DNA of 64,000 bases from Tipula vernalis (GCA_958295665.1 OY282559.1:264964057-265028056), one strand, 5' to 3'; shown: positions 22,111-33,455, numbered from the stretch's first letter. Numbers and translations are program-made. Notes: generated by a model not told the origin, from the sequence alone.

Positions 22111-22675
22111 GCGAATATCAGAATTTCATCTAAAAATCATTTTAGGATCTCATTTCCAATGTATTTATCAAATTTTATCATATTCGCTTAAAGAATAGCT
22201 AAGTTCCATCCTATTTGGCCGTATTCCAGCACTTTATCGAAAAATCATTTTAGAGTCGCATTTCTATCGCGGATGTCAAATTTCACTAAAATCCGTTAAG
22301 AAATAGATAAATTCCATCCTATTTGGCCGTATTCCAGGATTTAATCTAAAAATAACTTTAGAATCCCATTTCCAGTGCACATATTGAATTTTATCATAAT
22401 CGATTGAGAAATTGGCAAGTTACGTCATACTTAGCCATATTCCAGAACTTCATCCAAACATCATTTTAGAATCCTATTTACAATTCACATGTCGAAATTC
22501 ATCATAATCGAATGAAAAATAGGCAAGTTCCATCATGCTTGGCCATATTCCAGAGCTTTACCCCAAAATTATTTTAGAATCCCATTTCCAACGCACATAT
22601 CGAATTTCATTCTAATCAGTTGACAAATAGACAAGTTCTGTCATTCTTGGCCATATTCCATAACTTCATCGCGAA
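22110..22675. repeat. 108-bp satellite, about five monomers
   Basis: The marker GGCCRTATTCCA recurs at 22217, 22325, 22433 (AGCC), 22541 and 22649, exactly 108 bp apart each time. Each monomer also carries ATTTTAGARTCCCATTTCCA-like and AAATAGRCAAGTTC-like blocks. Neighbouring monomers differ by many substitutions but no net indels. It starts about where the right LTR of BEL-B should be. Confidence 0.9.
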
Positions 22676-22689
22676 TGTCAAATTTTTTA

Positions 22690-22782
22690 TTTAAAGGATT
22701 AATTTGAAATGTAGCAGGTTTAATTTCAAGTGTAAAAGTTCAATTTGAAATGTAAAAGGTTCAACTTTAAGTGTTAAAGGCA
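22690..22782. repeat. about 20-22-bp tandem repeat
   Basis: Four degenerate units of the form AATTTGAAATGTAAAAGGTTC, directly after the 108-bp satellite. Confidence 0.7.
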
Positions 22783-22839
22783 AGTTATTATAACAAATCC
22801 ACCATCCATCGCTTTGACAGATTTGAACCAAACTTTGCT

Positions 22840-23070
22840 TATGATTGTATGATGGCAAGATGATATGATGGTAAGATGTTGTACTATGACGGTACGACGG
22901 CATGATGATATCTTGGTGTGATGGTATGGTGGATTGAAGATTTGGCATCTATACGTCATGGTACGATGGCGTGATATGTTATGGTACGATGGTATGATTG
23001 TATGATGGTTCAATGGTATAGTGTCATGATAGTATGATGGTATAGTGGAATAATGATTATGATGGTTATG
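22840..23070. repeat. TATGATGG-type degenerate minisatellite
   Basis: Dense, irregular repetition of GGTATGATGG / GGTACGATGG-like 8-10-mers. A short outlier (TATGGTATGATGGTG) recurs at about 23857. Confidence 0.75.
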
Positions 23071-23459
23071 ATTGAATAAAATTATTCACATCATCAAAAC
23101 TCAGCCGTACTATTTAGCTCAGTAACTGCAAAAACAAAAAAAAGAATTTAGAATTAAGAATTTATTATATACTTAGCTTTCAATTTGATGTATATACGAT
23201 ATCATAACCTAGAATTACACAATTATAAGTTAGAATAATTTAATGTACACTTAAAAACTATACTTATCTTAATTCACATTAACAGCAATTGAATTCTGAA
23301 ATGATTAAGTTAGTTGTGAATTATTTAATGTTAAATCGTTAAGAAAATAAAAATACTCACCAATTTGTTTATGTCGAACGCAATCATTTTGACGTCGGGA
23401 TATTTGTTTACAATAACAAATGCCATTTAATTTATACATGCGTAAAAATGAGTACGTTC

Positions 23460-23523
23460 GGTTTATGGTTCATCACTATTACGACATCTGCAGAAAATTA
23501 GATGTACTGATGAACCATAAACC
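23460..23523. repeat. perfect 16-bp hairpin
   Basis: GGTTTATGGTTCATCA (23460-23475) and TGATGAACCATAAACC (23508-23523) are exact complements. Inside, ACATCT and AGATGT can extend the structure. It may be the tips of a small foldback element. Confidence 0.75.
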
Positions 23524-23889
23524 ATTACCAACCTAGAATTTAATTGGAAAATAAATTGTATAAAGCTGTTCTGTTCAAAACCAACCTTCAGCAAGTAAAG
23601 ATAGCGAAGAAAATAATTATTAAAAAAAGCGAACACCATTTTGGAAAAATAAAAAAGGCGAAACAACCTATAATTAAGCAAAATACATTTATTACGAAAC
23701 AACTTATTATTTTTTTGTTAAACACATTAAATATTGAGAACTGCTGCCCGTGCTGGATTATTGTTATCAAATTCACAATAATAAAATTTGAATTGGAATT
23801 ATTGCAACTCAATGATGGTAAGGCGGTACGTATGCTGGTATAATTGAACGTTGCTATTATGGTATGATGGTGAATAAGGTTTGAGTTTA

Positions 23890-24180
23890 AATTAAGTGTA
23901 ATTTGAGTGAGAAGTTCGGTTAGGGATTAATTTGGGGCCGAGTTTAGGGTTTATTGAGAGATTCAATTGAGTTCATACTAGCTTTCGAACCGCGTTGATT
24001 CTGGGATTTGGTTGGCCATTAAGTGTGGAGTTGAGTAGAGGGTTGATAATCGGTTCGAGCTAAATTCAGTTGAAGTTGAGTTAGAGTTTAAGTTGAGTTA
24101 GAGGTTTAGCTCGTTAGAGTTGGGTTTGGCTCGTTCAATTAGGGATTGATTTGGGAGTTGAATTAATTTTGAAGGCCGAA
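23890..24180. repeat. GTTGAG-rich degenerate repeat
   Basis: Short GT/GA-rich units such as GAGTTGAGTT, GTTAGAG and GGTTTAGCTCGTT recur irregularly. No reading frame of note. It is followed by a perfect CCTCATGAGG palindrome near 24190. Confidence 0.5.
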
Positions 24181-24795
24181 GTTCTGATCACCTCATGAGG
24201 TTTCAGTCCTTTATATTTTTCTTATTAATTTTATTAACAGATTTTGGTATTGTTTAAGCTTTCTTTGTATGCGGTGGAGAAGATAGTCGATGTGCATCAC
24301 CTGTGCATCTTTGAAAGTGATTTGAGCAGCATTTCAAAAACTTCATTGCTTTGAAAATCGATGCATTTCTAACTTTCTGCTGCTTGTTAGAACATTTATT
24401 AAACATCTGCATAATTGACTAAAATGGAACTGGCCATCAGTGATATGTCTTCAGCCGGATAAGTGTGACATGAGCGGTGGAGATCCATTTGTTTTTTCCT
24501 TACTGGTAGTTTTTCTCAAAAAAAACTGAAGAATAAATTTGATAAAAGTGAGTGCAACCAAGGCATTCCAACAACAGAGGGTTTCTGCTCTTTTTAGCTA
24601 TATATTGATACAAGAATATGAAAGCAACTCATTTCACAACAACTAGCTACGTAAAAAAAAAGATCGATTTAGCACATCATTAAAGGATACCCATCTACTT
24701 TAGTGTACAGGAAGAATCAATTTTTGAATAAATAAAGTCTTCTTTGAACGAATGAGTACAAAAATATAGAAGGAAGGATATAAGAAAAGGAAACA
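24181..24795. other. non-coding stretch
   Basis: No gene or repeat array recognised apart from a CCTCATGAGG palindrome near 24190. Confidence 0.5.
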
Positions 24796-24866
24796 AAATC
24801 CCGAGGATTTCAAAAAATCCCGAGATTACAAAATCCCGAAGATAAAAAATCTCGAGGATACTTAAT
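24796..24866. repeat. AAAATCCCGAGGAT tandem units
   Basis: Four to five units of AAAATCCCGAGGAT-type sequence (14-17 bp). They are the reverse complement of the array at 25105-25290. Confidence 0.75.
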
Positions 24867-25104
24867 CCTGTTATTGCACAATTGGTACAATTTTCCCTTG
24901 ATTTAAAGATGTATTTTGGTGCGAAAATAGAGATGGTTGCAACGGGATCTTAACGACGATATCCCACGTATTAAAATCCCACTTTTTAAATTCCATTTTG
25001 TCGTAATCCTGCTTTAAAAACCCTAGTTCCGCAAAAATTAAAAACCGCGGTTTTGATTTTGATTTTACTTTAAATTAAAACTTTCCTTCACCAGAAGGGG
25101 CGGT

Positions 25105-25292
25105 CCTCCTCGGGATTACGGTATTTTGTACCCTCGAGATTTTCTCCCCTCGGAATTTTGTACCGTCGGGATTTTTTACCCTCGGGATTATGTATCCTCT
25201 GGATTTTGTACACTCGGGGTTTTGTACCTTCGCAATTTTGTCCCTGGGGATTATGTACCGCGGGATTTTGGCCCTCGGGAATATATCACCAA
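25105..25292. repeat. CCCTCGGGATTTTGTA tandem array, inverted partner
   Basis: About ten degenerate units of 16-18 bp with consensus CCCTCGGGATTTTGTAC. Because the period is not a multiple of three, several frames look open, which creates spurious protein reads. Together with 24796-24866 it forms an inverted pair of arrays around about 240 bp. Confidence 0.8.
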
Positions 25293-26859
25293 TCCGTTTA
25301 TTTTGTAGTACAATAGCATATGTAAGAAATGAAATTTCCTTTTTGCTAATTAAATTTTTTTATGGTTTTTGTACGAATTAATAGAGTATTACAAAAACAA
25401 TAGACAAGAAAACCAGATTCTTATTTATAACTAATTAATTATTATTGAGATTTTTGTTGTAATTTTTATTTGATCGATAAGCCTACATTATAATAATTTA
25501 ATTTTAATTAAACAGTTTTATGTTAAAATGAATGGTTCAACAGTATCCTAAAATAATGCAAGATTTTATCAGTGCTTCTAAAAGGAATTGTTAGGAAACA
25601 GGAAATTTCTATTATTCCTCCACCCATCCCATGTTGTCAATGCATTAGTCGTAGTCAAGTTCGTACCGTGTGATTATTTGTTGAATGAAAAGCAGATACC
25701 GTAATGTAGCACGTGTTTCAACAATCTGATATTTGTTATTAATGGTAATGTGAATTGAGTATATAACACGTACAAATTCAAGCCCATAAATAAGTGTGCA
25801 CACCGCATACATGCTGTAACATGAATATACAGAAAACATTGAAAAATCGATACCAGTTTGTGCTGTTTCCTAGGTATGAGAAATGTTTTATTACGAAAGT
25901 AAAATTTTATTTTTCCGTCTTGTTTACACAAGATTTACGTGGGTAGTTCATTATTTGATGCGTTCATATGTACGATGTTATGTGTAGTAACATGAAGAAA
26001 ATAAAAATTTATGTGGCGAATAAGGTACAAGTTCTTTCTGTCTATTTAACACTAATCAGAATATATTAAACAATAACACTAACACTTTGAACAACGTTAA
26101 ATATGCCACTTTCAAGCTAAATTTACTTTCCTCGACTTCTTTTTAAGTTAATAATCATTTCGATTAGAGCCAGGAATGCCAGACGTCCCCCTTCAGGTTC
26201 GTGTTTCTTCCGTCTCCCTTAGTTACTATTTTGTGCCCCGATCCAAAATTACGCGTATATTTAAAAAAAAAATGTATATTAATGTTATATTTTTGCAGCA
26301 CACAAAATTTGATCCGGATTAAAGAAAAATGGATTTGGATCAAGAAAATAACTTTTTCATAATCTTTCGAAAAAAAAAAGATTTTTTTTTTTTTGATCCG
26401 GATCATTTTCAAAAAATCTCGATTTTTTAGAAGATTTAATCCGGCTTTCACAAACACAGTAACGTCACGTTAAAATGAGGAATCAGCAGAAACACGATAC
26501 CATTTTCATAAATAATTTGTTCTAATTTGATGCCAATAGTCGTGTTTTTATCTTTTTTTACGGCAACTTTAGAGTTCATACTGCAATATGTAAAATGCTA
26601 TAAAGTGAGTCGCTTTTTTATTTGTTTTTCTTCACCAATACAACTTCAAATGGAGATCAATTTTTTCATGTTCTTTCACACATATAAAAATCGATTTTTT
26701 TTTCTTTTTGAAATTGAAAGAATATGATATACGAGAAGAGATCGAGTAAATATCTAACGTCTTTCGATATAAAAAAAATCAATTTTTTATGTTCCAAAGA
26801 GCAAGAAAAAAATGATCTCTTAGGAAAAAAAAAATGATCTCTACATACTTTATACGCGA
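25293..26859. other. AT-rich non-coding stretch
   Basis: No supportable gene. GATCCGGAT occurs near 26312 and 26395, flanking A/T runs. Confidence 0.5.
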
Positions 26860-27284
26860 GAACTGCCAAGCCCTTACCAACAAAAATGTTAATTGGTATT
26901 GGGTTATCTGTTCGAGTGAATTCGCAACCAATTTCAGAAGCAAACACGGCAAAATACTTAGGAATGAACCTTGATGATAAACCCAAATGGAAAGTCCATG
27001 TTTAAAAGAAAAAACAAGAGTTAAACATCAAATATAGAAAAATGTATTGGCTCTTAGGTAGGAATTCTGAGGTAACATTACATAATAAACTGCTCTTATA
27101 TCGGTCCTTATTGAAACCTGTTTGGACGTATAGAATACAGCTATGGCGCTGTACCAAGAAAACTAACGTAAAAGTAATTCAAACTTTTCAAAATAACGTA
27201 CCATGGTACATAAGAAATGATAACCTTCATAAGGATCTAAAAATGGAATTCATCAGCGTAGAAATTGAGAAATGTGCGAAATAA
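26860..27284 (+). pseudogene. Jockey-like reverse transcriptase, C-terminal fragment
   Basis: The reading contains NTAKYLGMNLDDKPKWKVHV, then RKMYWLLGRNSEVTLHNKLL, LYRSLLKPVWTYRIQLW and VPWYIRNDNLHKDL. The same order of motifs appears in the minus-strand Jockey-like RT at 56259-57440, so they belong to one clade. One in-frame TAA at about 27004 breaks it. No catalytic RT motif is left; this is the post-RT 'thumb' part. Confidence 0.75.
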
Positions 27285-27703
27285 CACGTACAGCGCCTTA
27301 GCCAACATGAAAAGGCGGATTTGCCTTATTTCAATGGTTATAAATTTGTATGGTGGTATTCTGTGTCAAGTCAACAATATTTACTTTTCATTTGTGCTGG
27401 TTTGAAACCTAATTTGTTTACTGCTTTATTGTTAGAATGCCTCAAGAATTTTGGACGATCTCACAATGACCATGCTACAATTTTGAGATTTTCGGTAGTT
27501 AGAACTACATACACGAATGGATGCTGTGTTATATCAAACTTGGGTGGCATAAGTTAACAATGGCCTGGTCGGTGATTGGTAACAGATTAGTTTAACATTT
27601 CCATTTAAGTGTTTATTAAAAAATAGTCTGTTAAATTCCGGTAACTACAAATAACCGTTTTTACGTAATATTCCGTAAGCTGTTACTTACAAAGAAAAAT
27701 GTA
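27285..27703. other. unassigned stretch
   Basis: The 78-codon open frame at 27321-27557 has no motif I recognise. Confidence 0.4.
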
Positions 27704-28387
27704 TGGGAGTACACGTCAAAAGATGCACCGGATCATTTGTATGATTGGAATAAGAAAGGTTTTACAGATTATTCGTTAATCGGGGTCAACTTGGAGGATG
27801 ACCAATTGATCCACATTCGGGAGTAAAAAACGGCAAAGGAGGCTTGGAATTCTTTGAAAGACTACCATGAGAAAAGTACAGCTAACAACATGGTTCGAAT
27901 ATTGAAGCAAATTATGCCTTTGCAACTAGAAGAGGACGGTGACAAGGAATTGCATATTGGTCGTATAAATGAGTTGCTTCAATAAATGATTGGCTTTGGA
28001 TCAGAAATAAAACCAGATGACTGGAAGGCCACAACAACGTTCGGAAATTTAACGGATAGTTGTGACACATTAGCAGCTATATAGGAGTCTCGGTCTAATG
28101 GTGAATTAACACCCGGTGTAGTGGAAACAAAGCTTACTGAGGAATATACAACGACGAATGGATAGATGTATCAGTAACGAAGTGGCTTTGAATGTCAATA
28201 ATAAAAATTATAATACAAAAGGTAGCAAAAGCTGTTTTTCTACAAGGAGAGACATGTGAAACGAAATTATGAGATTTTTCAAGAATGGCTAAACAACCAA
28301 AAAGATATCAGAAAAAATCACTGGAAACGAACAAGTGAATTTAATAGAAGGTGGTTCTACAGAGTTTTTATACCTTACTTCAAATAA
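27704..28387 (+). pseudogene. copia-like gag (UBN2-type) with damaged zinc knuckle
   Basis: From 27704 the reading contains DDQLIHIRE, then (after a TAA) KTAKEAWNSLKDYHEK and GRINELLQ, then LTPGVVETKLTEEYTTT. This is the standard copia-group gag order. It is followed by a CCHC remnant (KSCF... HVKRNYEIFQEWL) in a shifted frame. Four or more stops break it. Two integrase fragments of the same type and strand lie at 31945-32060 and 38242-38823, so this may be the 5' part of one dispersed element. Confidence 0.72.
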
Positions 28388-28400
28388 AGGTATGTTTACC

Positions 28401-28567
28401 GAGTTTGATTGAAAACATTTTCATTTCTAATGAACCCAAAGCATTTAATCCATAATGTTGATAACTTTCAGTACCCATTGCTGACGACATATTAGTTCCC
28501 GTATTTAAACCGGCACTATTTAATGTCGACAACAATGATGACGATTGGTTTAGGTGACCAAAAGCTT
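28401..28567 (-). CDS. possible host-gene exon
   Basis: An open minus-strand reading (GHLNQSSSLLSTLNSAG, GTESYQHYGLNALGSLEM) with Ser/Asn-rich composition like a transcription-factor linker. It ends at CTCG/GTAAAC, a plausible donor, and begins near AG/CTTTTGG. It matches no transposon motif. I cannot name it. Another candidate exon lies upstream on the same strand at 29309-29450. Confidence 0.28.
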
Positions 28568-28814
28568 TAATACATAATTTTAATACATAGAGCATTCCAT
28601 TTTTTTTGTCTATTATATAAAACACATAACATAATAATAAATTAATTTTTACTTTTTACTAATTTTTTTTTGTTGAATGTTAATTAATTCATGTAATATC
28701 TAATATGCTACCGGTGGTTAGACAATTTTAATTGTGTTTCGATTAACACGAGAAGTATATTAGTATTTACGAACAGTAATTCAACGAAACCGACTAATAG
28801 ACATAATTCTATTT

Positions 28815-29074
28815 ATTTAATTAAATGATTTTTAATATGTTTCGAAGATTGTAAGAGAATTCAATCCAGTTTCGAACTGATGAGCTTATGATTATGAAAA
28901 AATCAATCTTCTCATCAGGCCGCGGCGACTGGACTGATTATACCACAATTTACATTCTATATATACAGAAATGTGCTGTGCTTTAAGTACTAGCGAATCG
29001 TACTAATACAGATGAATTCTCTTACAATTTTTTCTTCTTCACGATATTCACACTGCTCTGTGTGTAAGCTAATT

Positions 29075-29108
<34 letters not shown>

Positions 29109-29226
29109 GTTGAATGTTAATTAATTCATGTAAATTCATTTTTTCATAATCATAAGCTCATCAGTGCGAAACTGGATTGAATTCTCTTGCAATCTTCGAA
29201 ACATATTAAAAGTCATTTAATTAAAT
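28815..29226. mobile_element. foldback/MITE-like element with about 89-bp arms
   Basis: 28815-28903 and 29138-29226 are near-perfect reverse complements (about 89 bp; start ATTTAATTAAATGA). The spacer contains a run of about 26 T (29080-29107). In addition a sequence around TTGTTGAATGTTAATTAATTCATGTAA occurs both just left of the element (28673-28698) and inside it (29108-29133), a direct duplication. It has no coding capacity and no clear target duplication. Confidence 0.8.
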
Positions 29227-29308
29227 TAATGTTAAGTAATTAAACAAATTTTAAGTCCAAATCAAGTTAGTAAAATATAAAGATTTAAAGATTAAAACAT
29301 GTAAAAAT

Positions 29309-29450
29309 TTATTTATTTGCTGTCATTGGATTTACGCCAGCGCTCCACCGATAACCGCCAAACATTGATACACCGCATAAACCTTCGCTCATTGCTATAT
29401 TAGTAATTTGGCACCACATGGTGGTAGACCGTGGGATGGTAATAAAGCAC
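29309..29450 (-). CDS. possible host-gene exon
   Basis: Directly after TTTTTGTTTCAG (acceptor, minus strand) a 47-codon reading runs CFITIPRSTTMWCQITN, MSEGLCGVSMFGGYRWSAG to a TAA at 29309. The patch is GC-richer than its surroundings. A second frame, with GALLPSHGLPPCG, is also open at the start. It resembles no transposon protein known to me. It could be a true exon, in which case the foldback at 28815 lies in or after this gene. Confidence 0.3.
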
Positions 29451-29459
29451 CTGAAACAA

Positions 29460-30669
29460 AAATTTTATTGCATAATTTTTTACTACAATTATCTAATAGA
29501 AACTTTTCTGTAGCGGGTTGCGAGATGTAATTATTTTTAATTTAATTGGCTGACTAAACAGGCAAAAATATATTTTATGTTTATTGTTTGCCTTTTTAAT
29601 TATTTTTACTGTCATCTATTATCATTTTCCTATTATCGAATAGTTGTTAACTTGGCTTCTCGGTTTGCCATTGTTTTTTTAACAAGTTAAGCCTAAATAG
29701 TATGCATAAAAATGATGCAAGCGAAATCAAAAATGAAAATTTCAATTTGTAGTACGCATTTTAGCCAGCGAGAAATTAATTATTCGTCTTAGATCATAGA
29801 TGTCTCTGTTTGATCTCTACACATTTATCACTACGTTTTTATCTTCTTGTAAGATAAATGTGAAGCTAAATTTAAACATTTCATTCGCCTATTTTATTCA
29901 ATTTTTAAAGTTTAAATAGAACTTTGCAAATTTAAGTTATCTGACCCAAAATTTTACGAAATTTGACAAACCAGTTTTTTCACGTGTCCATTTATCTAGA
30001 TTTTTTTTTGGAGATCAACGAGAATTTCATTTCACGTCAACTGCTTTAACCTCAGTTTACAGCTCGAGCTAAGATACACTTTAATGTGTTCTACACAAGT
30101 CTCCACTAAATAAGGTATAGACCTCCAAAGTTAAAAATCTGTGTAGAGACGAATTTTGACATTTTTTGATTCTGAAATTTCTAAAAGAAATTGCAGAATA
30201 TTACGAAACCGGTAACATCTCACGGTAAATTATAAAAAGAGCCATCAAACATTCAGCGCTTGTCGCGGCATATGGAACACAAACGGCCGTTCAATCAGCG
30301 GCAAACATTCCGCTATATTAAAGAAGGCCAGTGTGTCATTCATCATTATCCATTTTATCTTTTCAAAGAAGAGCCGGTAAAGAAGTTTCCTATCATTCTG
30401 TAAAAAAACAAGGAAATTTCGTACAAAACCCACCAATCCGATCTAATAAGCAATAATATACCAGTTCGGTCTTTTATCAAACATTTTTTCTTGCTTACCA
30501 ATGTCCGAAGTCGAATAAAGCGAAGTTCGTGACATTCACAGTAATATAAAGGAGATTTGCCAGCCCCTATGATGACTCGACCACATGCTAAATTCATATC
30601 GCAATCTATTTATGCATTTACTACCAAGTTTATGCTTTTTTCTTCTTATTTTAAGCATAAAGCGCTTGA
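29460..30669. other. unassigned stretch
   Basis: 30245-30600 is less AT-rich and may be retroelement-derived (it precedes a gypsy protease fragment), but no motif is readable in any frame. Confidence 0.4.
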
Positions 30670-31010
30670 TTGCAAAACGACGTGCCTGAAATTGCCGGAA
30701 TTCAACTCGAAAAACTAAGTGTATCATCGATATGCGACGATGCTCTCAAACATGGTCGTCTTAAACTTTACGATAAAACTTCAAACAAAAATTATTTGAT
30801 TGCTATAGGAGGGGACATTTCTGTCATACCAGCGACCGCAAACGATCGCGGAAACACAACCCTATAAGATCTTGTTTGCAGCAAATCGTTCAATGGTGAA
30901 AAAATTTGGTACAAAGCTAATTAATTTGCATCTGCGTCTAAGGAGGTTGTTCACTTGGAGACCTTTGTAATCGCAGATTTTATAAATCAATGGTCGAACT
31001 TTGACATCAT
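30670..31010 (+). pseudogene. Ty3/gypsy-like protease fragment
   Basis: The reading HGRLKLYDKTSNKNYLIAIG is followed by GDISVIPATANDRGN, then (frame change) FAANRSMVKKFGTKLINLHL and RRLFTWRP. This is the gypsy-group protease region, which normally reads D-T-G-A-D-ISVIPP. Here the active site is IGGD, so the catalytic Asp-Thr-Gly is lost. Stops are present. No RT follows; the sequence changes character after about 31010. Confidence 0.72.
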
Positions 31011-31399
31011 TACATTTATTTGAACGAAAACATAGAACGATACTCCCTTATGATAAAAGGAGGGTCACGTTTAAAATTGTTTAGCAGCTTTCGTGATTTT
31101 TCCACATTGAACAAAGCAATCCCATAACGCCTAAATGACTGCGAGGAAAATCGGCTATGTAGACGGAAGAAACGAGAATGGTATAAGCAATACGCACGCA
31201 ACGTTTAAAATTCTAGCCTGAGAGATAGATATCGTTACATAAGAGAAATAGCCACGAAGTTTCACCCACCTAGCAGAGCTATCCGCAACGAATCCAGTGA
31301 ATTCAAATTAACACTGAAACCGTCCTTACTGAGTCGAGATGATATCACCACCTCCTCCATCATATGATGAAGTGCGGAACGTGATATTGCAGATGAAAA

Positions 31400-31560
31400 T
31401 TTACAAGACAACTTGATTTTAGTTTTAAACAGGACATTAGTGGGAATTGCTCCTTCAGCTAGTTCAGGTTTGATGAAGTTCTTGTTGGCTCCCGTGTCGA
31501 TTAAAATTTGAGGGTGTTGTATTTTGTTGTTTTGTACTCTAGGTATGGTGCGCTAGAGAC
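31400..31560 (-). pseudogene. gypsy-like protease fragment, opposite strand
   Basis: The minus-strand reading contains QILIDTGANKNFIKPELAEG, an aspartic protease active site (DTGA) in a typical Ty3/gypsy setting. It appears intact over about 45 codons and then loses recognisable similarity. It belongs to a different element from the plus-strand fragment at 30670. Confidence 0.55.
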
Positions 31561-31944
31561 CGCTAGAGAGATTTTTAATCGAACAGGGAAAAGAAATAAG
31601 AGGAAATTTGCTTTCTTGTTGAAATTTTGTTGAAACGAGATAATGCAAGAATAGAAATACAATAAACGCAAAAATGTACGGGATTTTTCTTATTTATTGC
31701 ACAAATATTAATGATTATTTTTGTTTTATATTTTGACTATAAATTGTTTGCCCAGTCCTTTGTCTATTGTTATCATAACCTTATTTTTTTGACTTATAGC
31801 ACTTTCAAAAATAACGGCTCATATATGTCTTAAAGGAAAAATGACGCGCACAAAATTTCCATCGAAAGTGAAAAAAGTGCAAAAGCTATTTTCGCTCTAC
31901 TTCATTTAGATATTTATTTATATTTTTCGGGCCAATGCAGACAC
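31561..31944. other. unassigned AT-rich stretch
   Basis: Nothing recognised. Confidence 0.4.
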
Positions 31945-32060
31945 AAACGACATAAGGCAAGCGATATATTTTGAGGTTTATAGATGATCACACAAGATAC
32001 ACTGGACAGCGATTTTGGTCGCAATTTGAGGATTGAGTTCAGAATTACCGGAAGGCAATA
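31945..32060 (+). pseudogene. copia-like integrase fragment (first Asp region)
   Basis: The reading KRYILRFIDDHTRYTG corresponds to the copia integrase block usually seen as RYFLTFIDDHTRYTW, which holds the first catalytic Asp. It lies on the same strand as the gag at 27.7 kb and the second integrase block at 38.2 kb. Short and degraded. Confidence 0.55.
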
Positions 32061-32132
32061 GTATTGGTAAATTAGTGTCCAAAGAATAGATAAAAACAGA
32101 GAACAAAAATTTGAAAAATAAAAAAAACAATT

Positions 32133-32818
32133 CAGTGTTATCTCGTGCGTACGAAAGGAAGGTTGTACATATTTTTATTTTCAGTAATTTTCTGTAATAT
32201 TTAAAACTAATAGAATGGTAAATTGAATAATGATTTAAAGATAAACAAATATTAACTAAAAATGGAAATTAAGTCAGAAAAATATTTATAAACTATAATT
32301 TTATTGATAATTTTAAATTAAGAAAAATCATACGACGTACATCTTCCCTTTTCTGCGCTTGGATTAACACTAATTCAAAATCACTAATTAACTTCTTATA
32401 TTTTTCACATTATCCCTCTTATTCGAAGTTAAACAAAAAACCTTTTGCCATGTTAAACAAGAAACATTAAAGATAGCACATTTGACAGTGTCAAATCGGC
32501 GTTTTTTCAGTCTTTTGTTTAACATTATGCAAATAAGAGAAATAAAATGACGCGAAAAAGAGGGATATAAAATATAATGTGGAAAATATAAGAAGTATAT
32601 TAGTGATTTTGACTTAGTGTTAACTCAAGCGCAGATGATTTTTCATCATTTAAAATTATCAATAAAATTATAGTTTATAAATATTTTTCTGACTTATTGT
32701 CCATTTTTAATTTTTAATTAACAATTTTTTTTAGTTTTAAATTTTGCACAAAATTACTGGAAATAAAAATATGTGCAAACTACCTTTCGTGTGCATGAGA
32801 TAACACTGAACAGTGCTG
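32133..32818. mobile_element. 686-bp foldback element with TIR CAGTGTTATCTC
   Basis: Ends CAGTGTTATCTCGTGC... and ...GCATGAGATAACACTG. The two halves are imperfect reverse complements over about 320 bp, so the whole can fold back. A short palindrome ATTTGACAGTGTCAAAT sits near the centre (32484). It has no ORF. No target duplication is obvious (flanks AAACAATT and AACAGTGC). CAGTG ends are hAT-like, but that is weak evidence. Confidence 0.8.
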
Positions 32819-33455
32819 CCGTTTTGAAATTTCTCAGGAGAGTACTTTTCACATTTACAGGGGAGTATTTTGAGTCAAAAGGGAATACGCTTACAAATAT
32901 TGATTAAGAAGTTGAATAAGTCACATAAAGGAGAAATTTGACTTTGAATTTTAGTAATTAACACAACACAAACAATTTTCATTGTTTTGTGATTAAAAAA
33001 AAAAAAAAATTATTTGCAGACGTAGTTAATATTTATTATTAATATCTTTATATTAAAGAATTTATTATAAAACAAAATTAAATTAAATAATAAATAAAAA
33101 AAATCTCATTCCATATGTTTGCGTTATAACAAATTATTATTAATAAACTACATTGAAATAATAATAAATTACTTTTTTTTAATTCCATGCAAATTTTAGT
33201 GTTTGGTTTTGTAATAGAAAACAAAACAAATTCATTCGATTCGATTAAATAAAATAACGAATATCACATTCCATGTGATTACATGATCACGAGGTTAATA
33301 AATATAATAGTTACAAACTAATATATACGAGTATCTAAGTACATACATACATGTTATTCATATTTAGTAATACAATCAATAAAATTAAAGAATATCACAT
33401 AATAACCTAAATTTAATTCAAAAATTTACCTTAAAATTAATTGCTTAGGTTTAAA
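32819..33455. other. AT-rich stretch next to the hAT-like gene
   Basis: No gene. It would contain the 3' non-coding arm of the hAT-like element if that element extends this far. Confidence 0.4.

Noticed and set aside
22110..22675. CRISPR-like array
   Set aside because: Whole 108-bp monomers are repeated with divergence throughout; there are no short identical repeats with unique spacers, and the DNA is eukaryotic.
22691..23013. His/Ser/Tyr-rich minus-strand proteins
   Set aside because: Direct translation of the TATGATGG minisatellite and the 20-bp repeat.
25126..25308. 60-codon repeat protein (YPRDF/PRDYV-like)
   Set aside because: Produced by a 16-18-bp tandem repeat; all frames look similar and there is no gene structure.
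31016..31201. 61-codon minus-strand frame (YHSRFFRLHSRFSSQSFRRY)
   Set aside because: No motif. The opposite strand also gives a plausible KKREWYKQY text reminiscent of LINE linkers. Too ambiguous to call.
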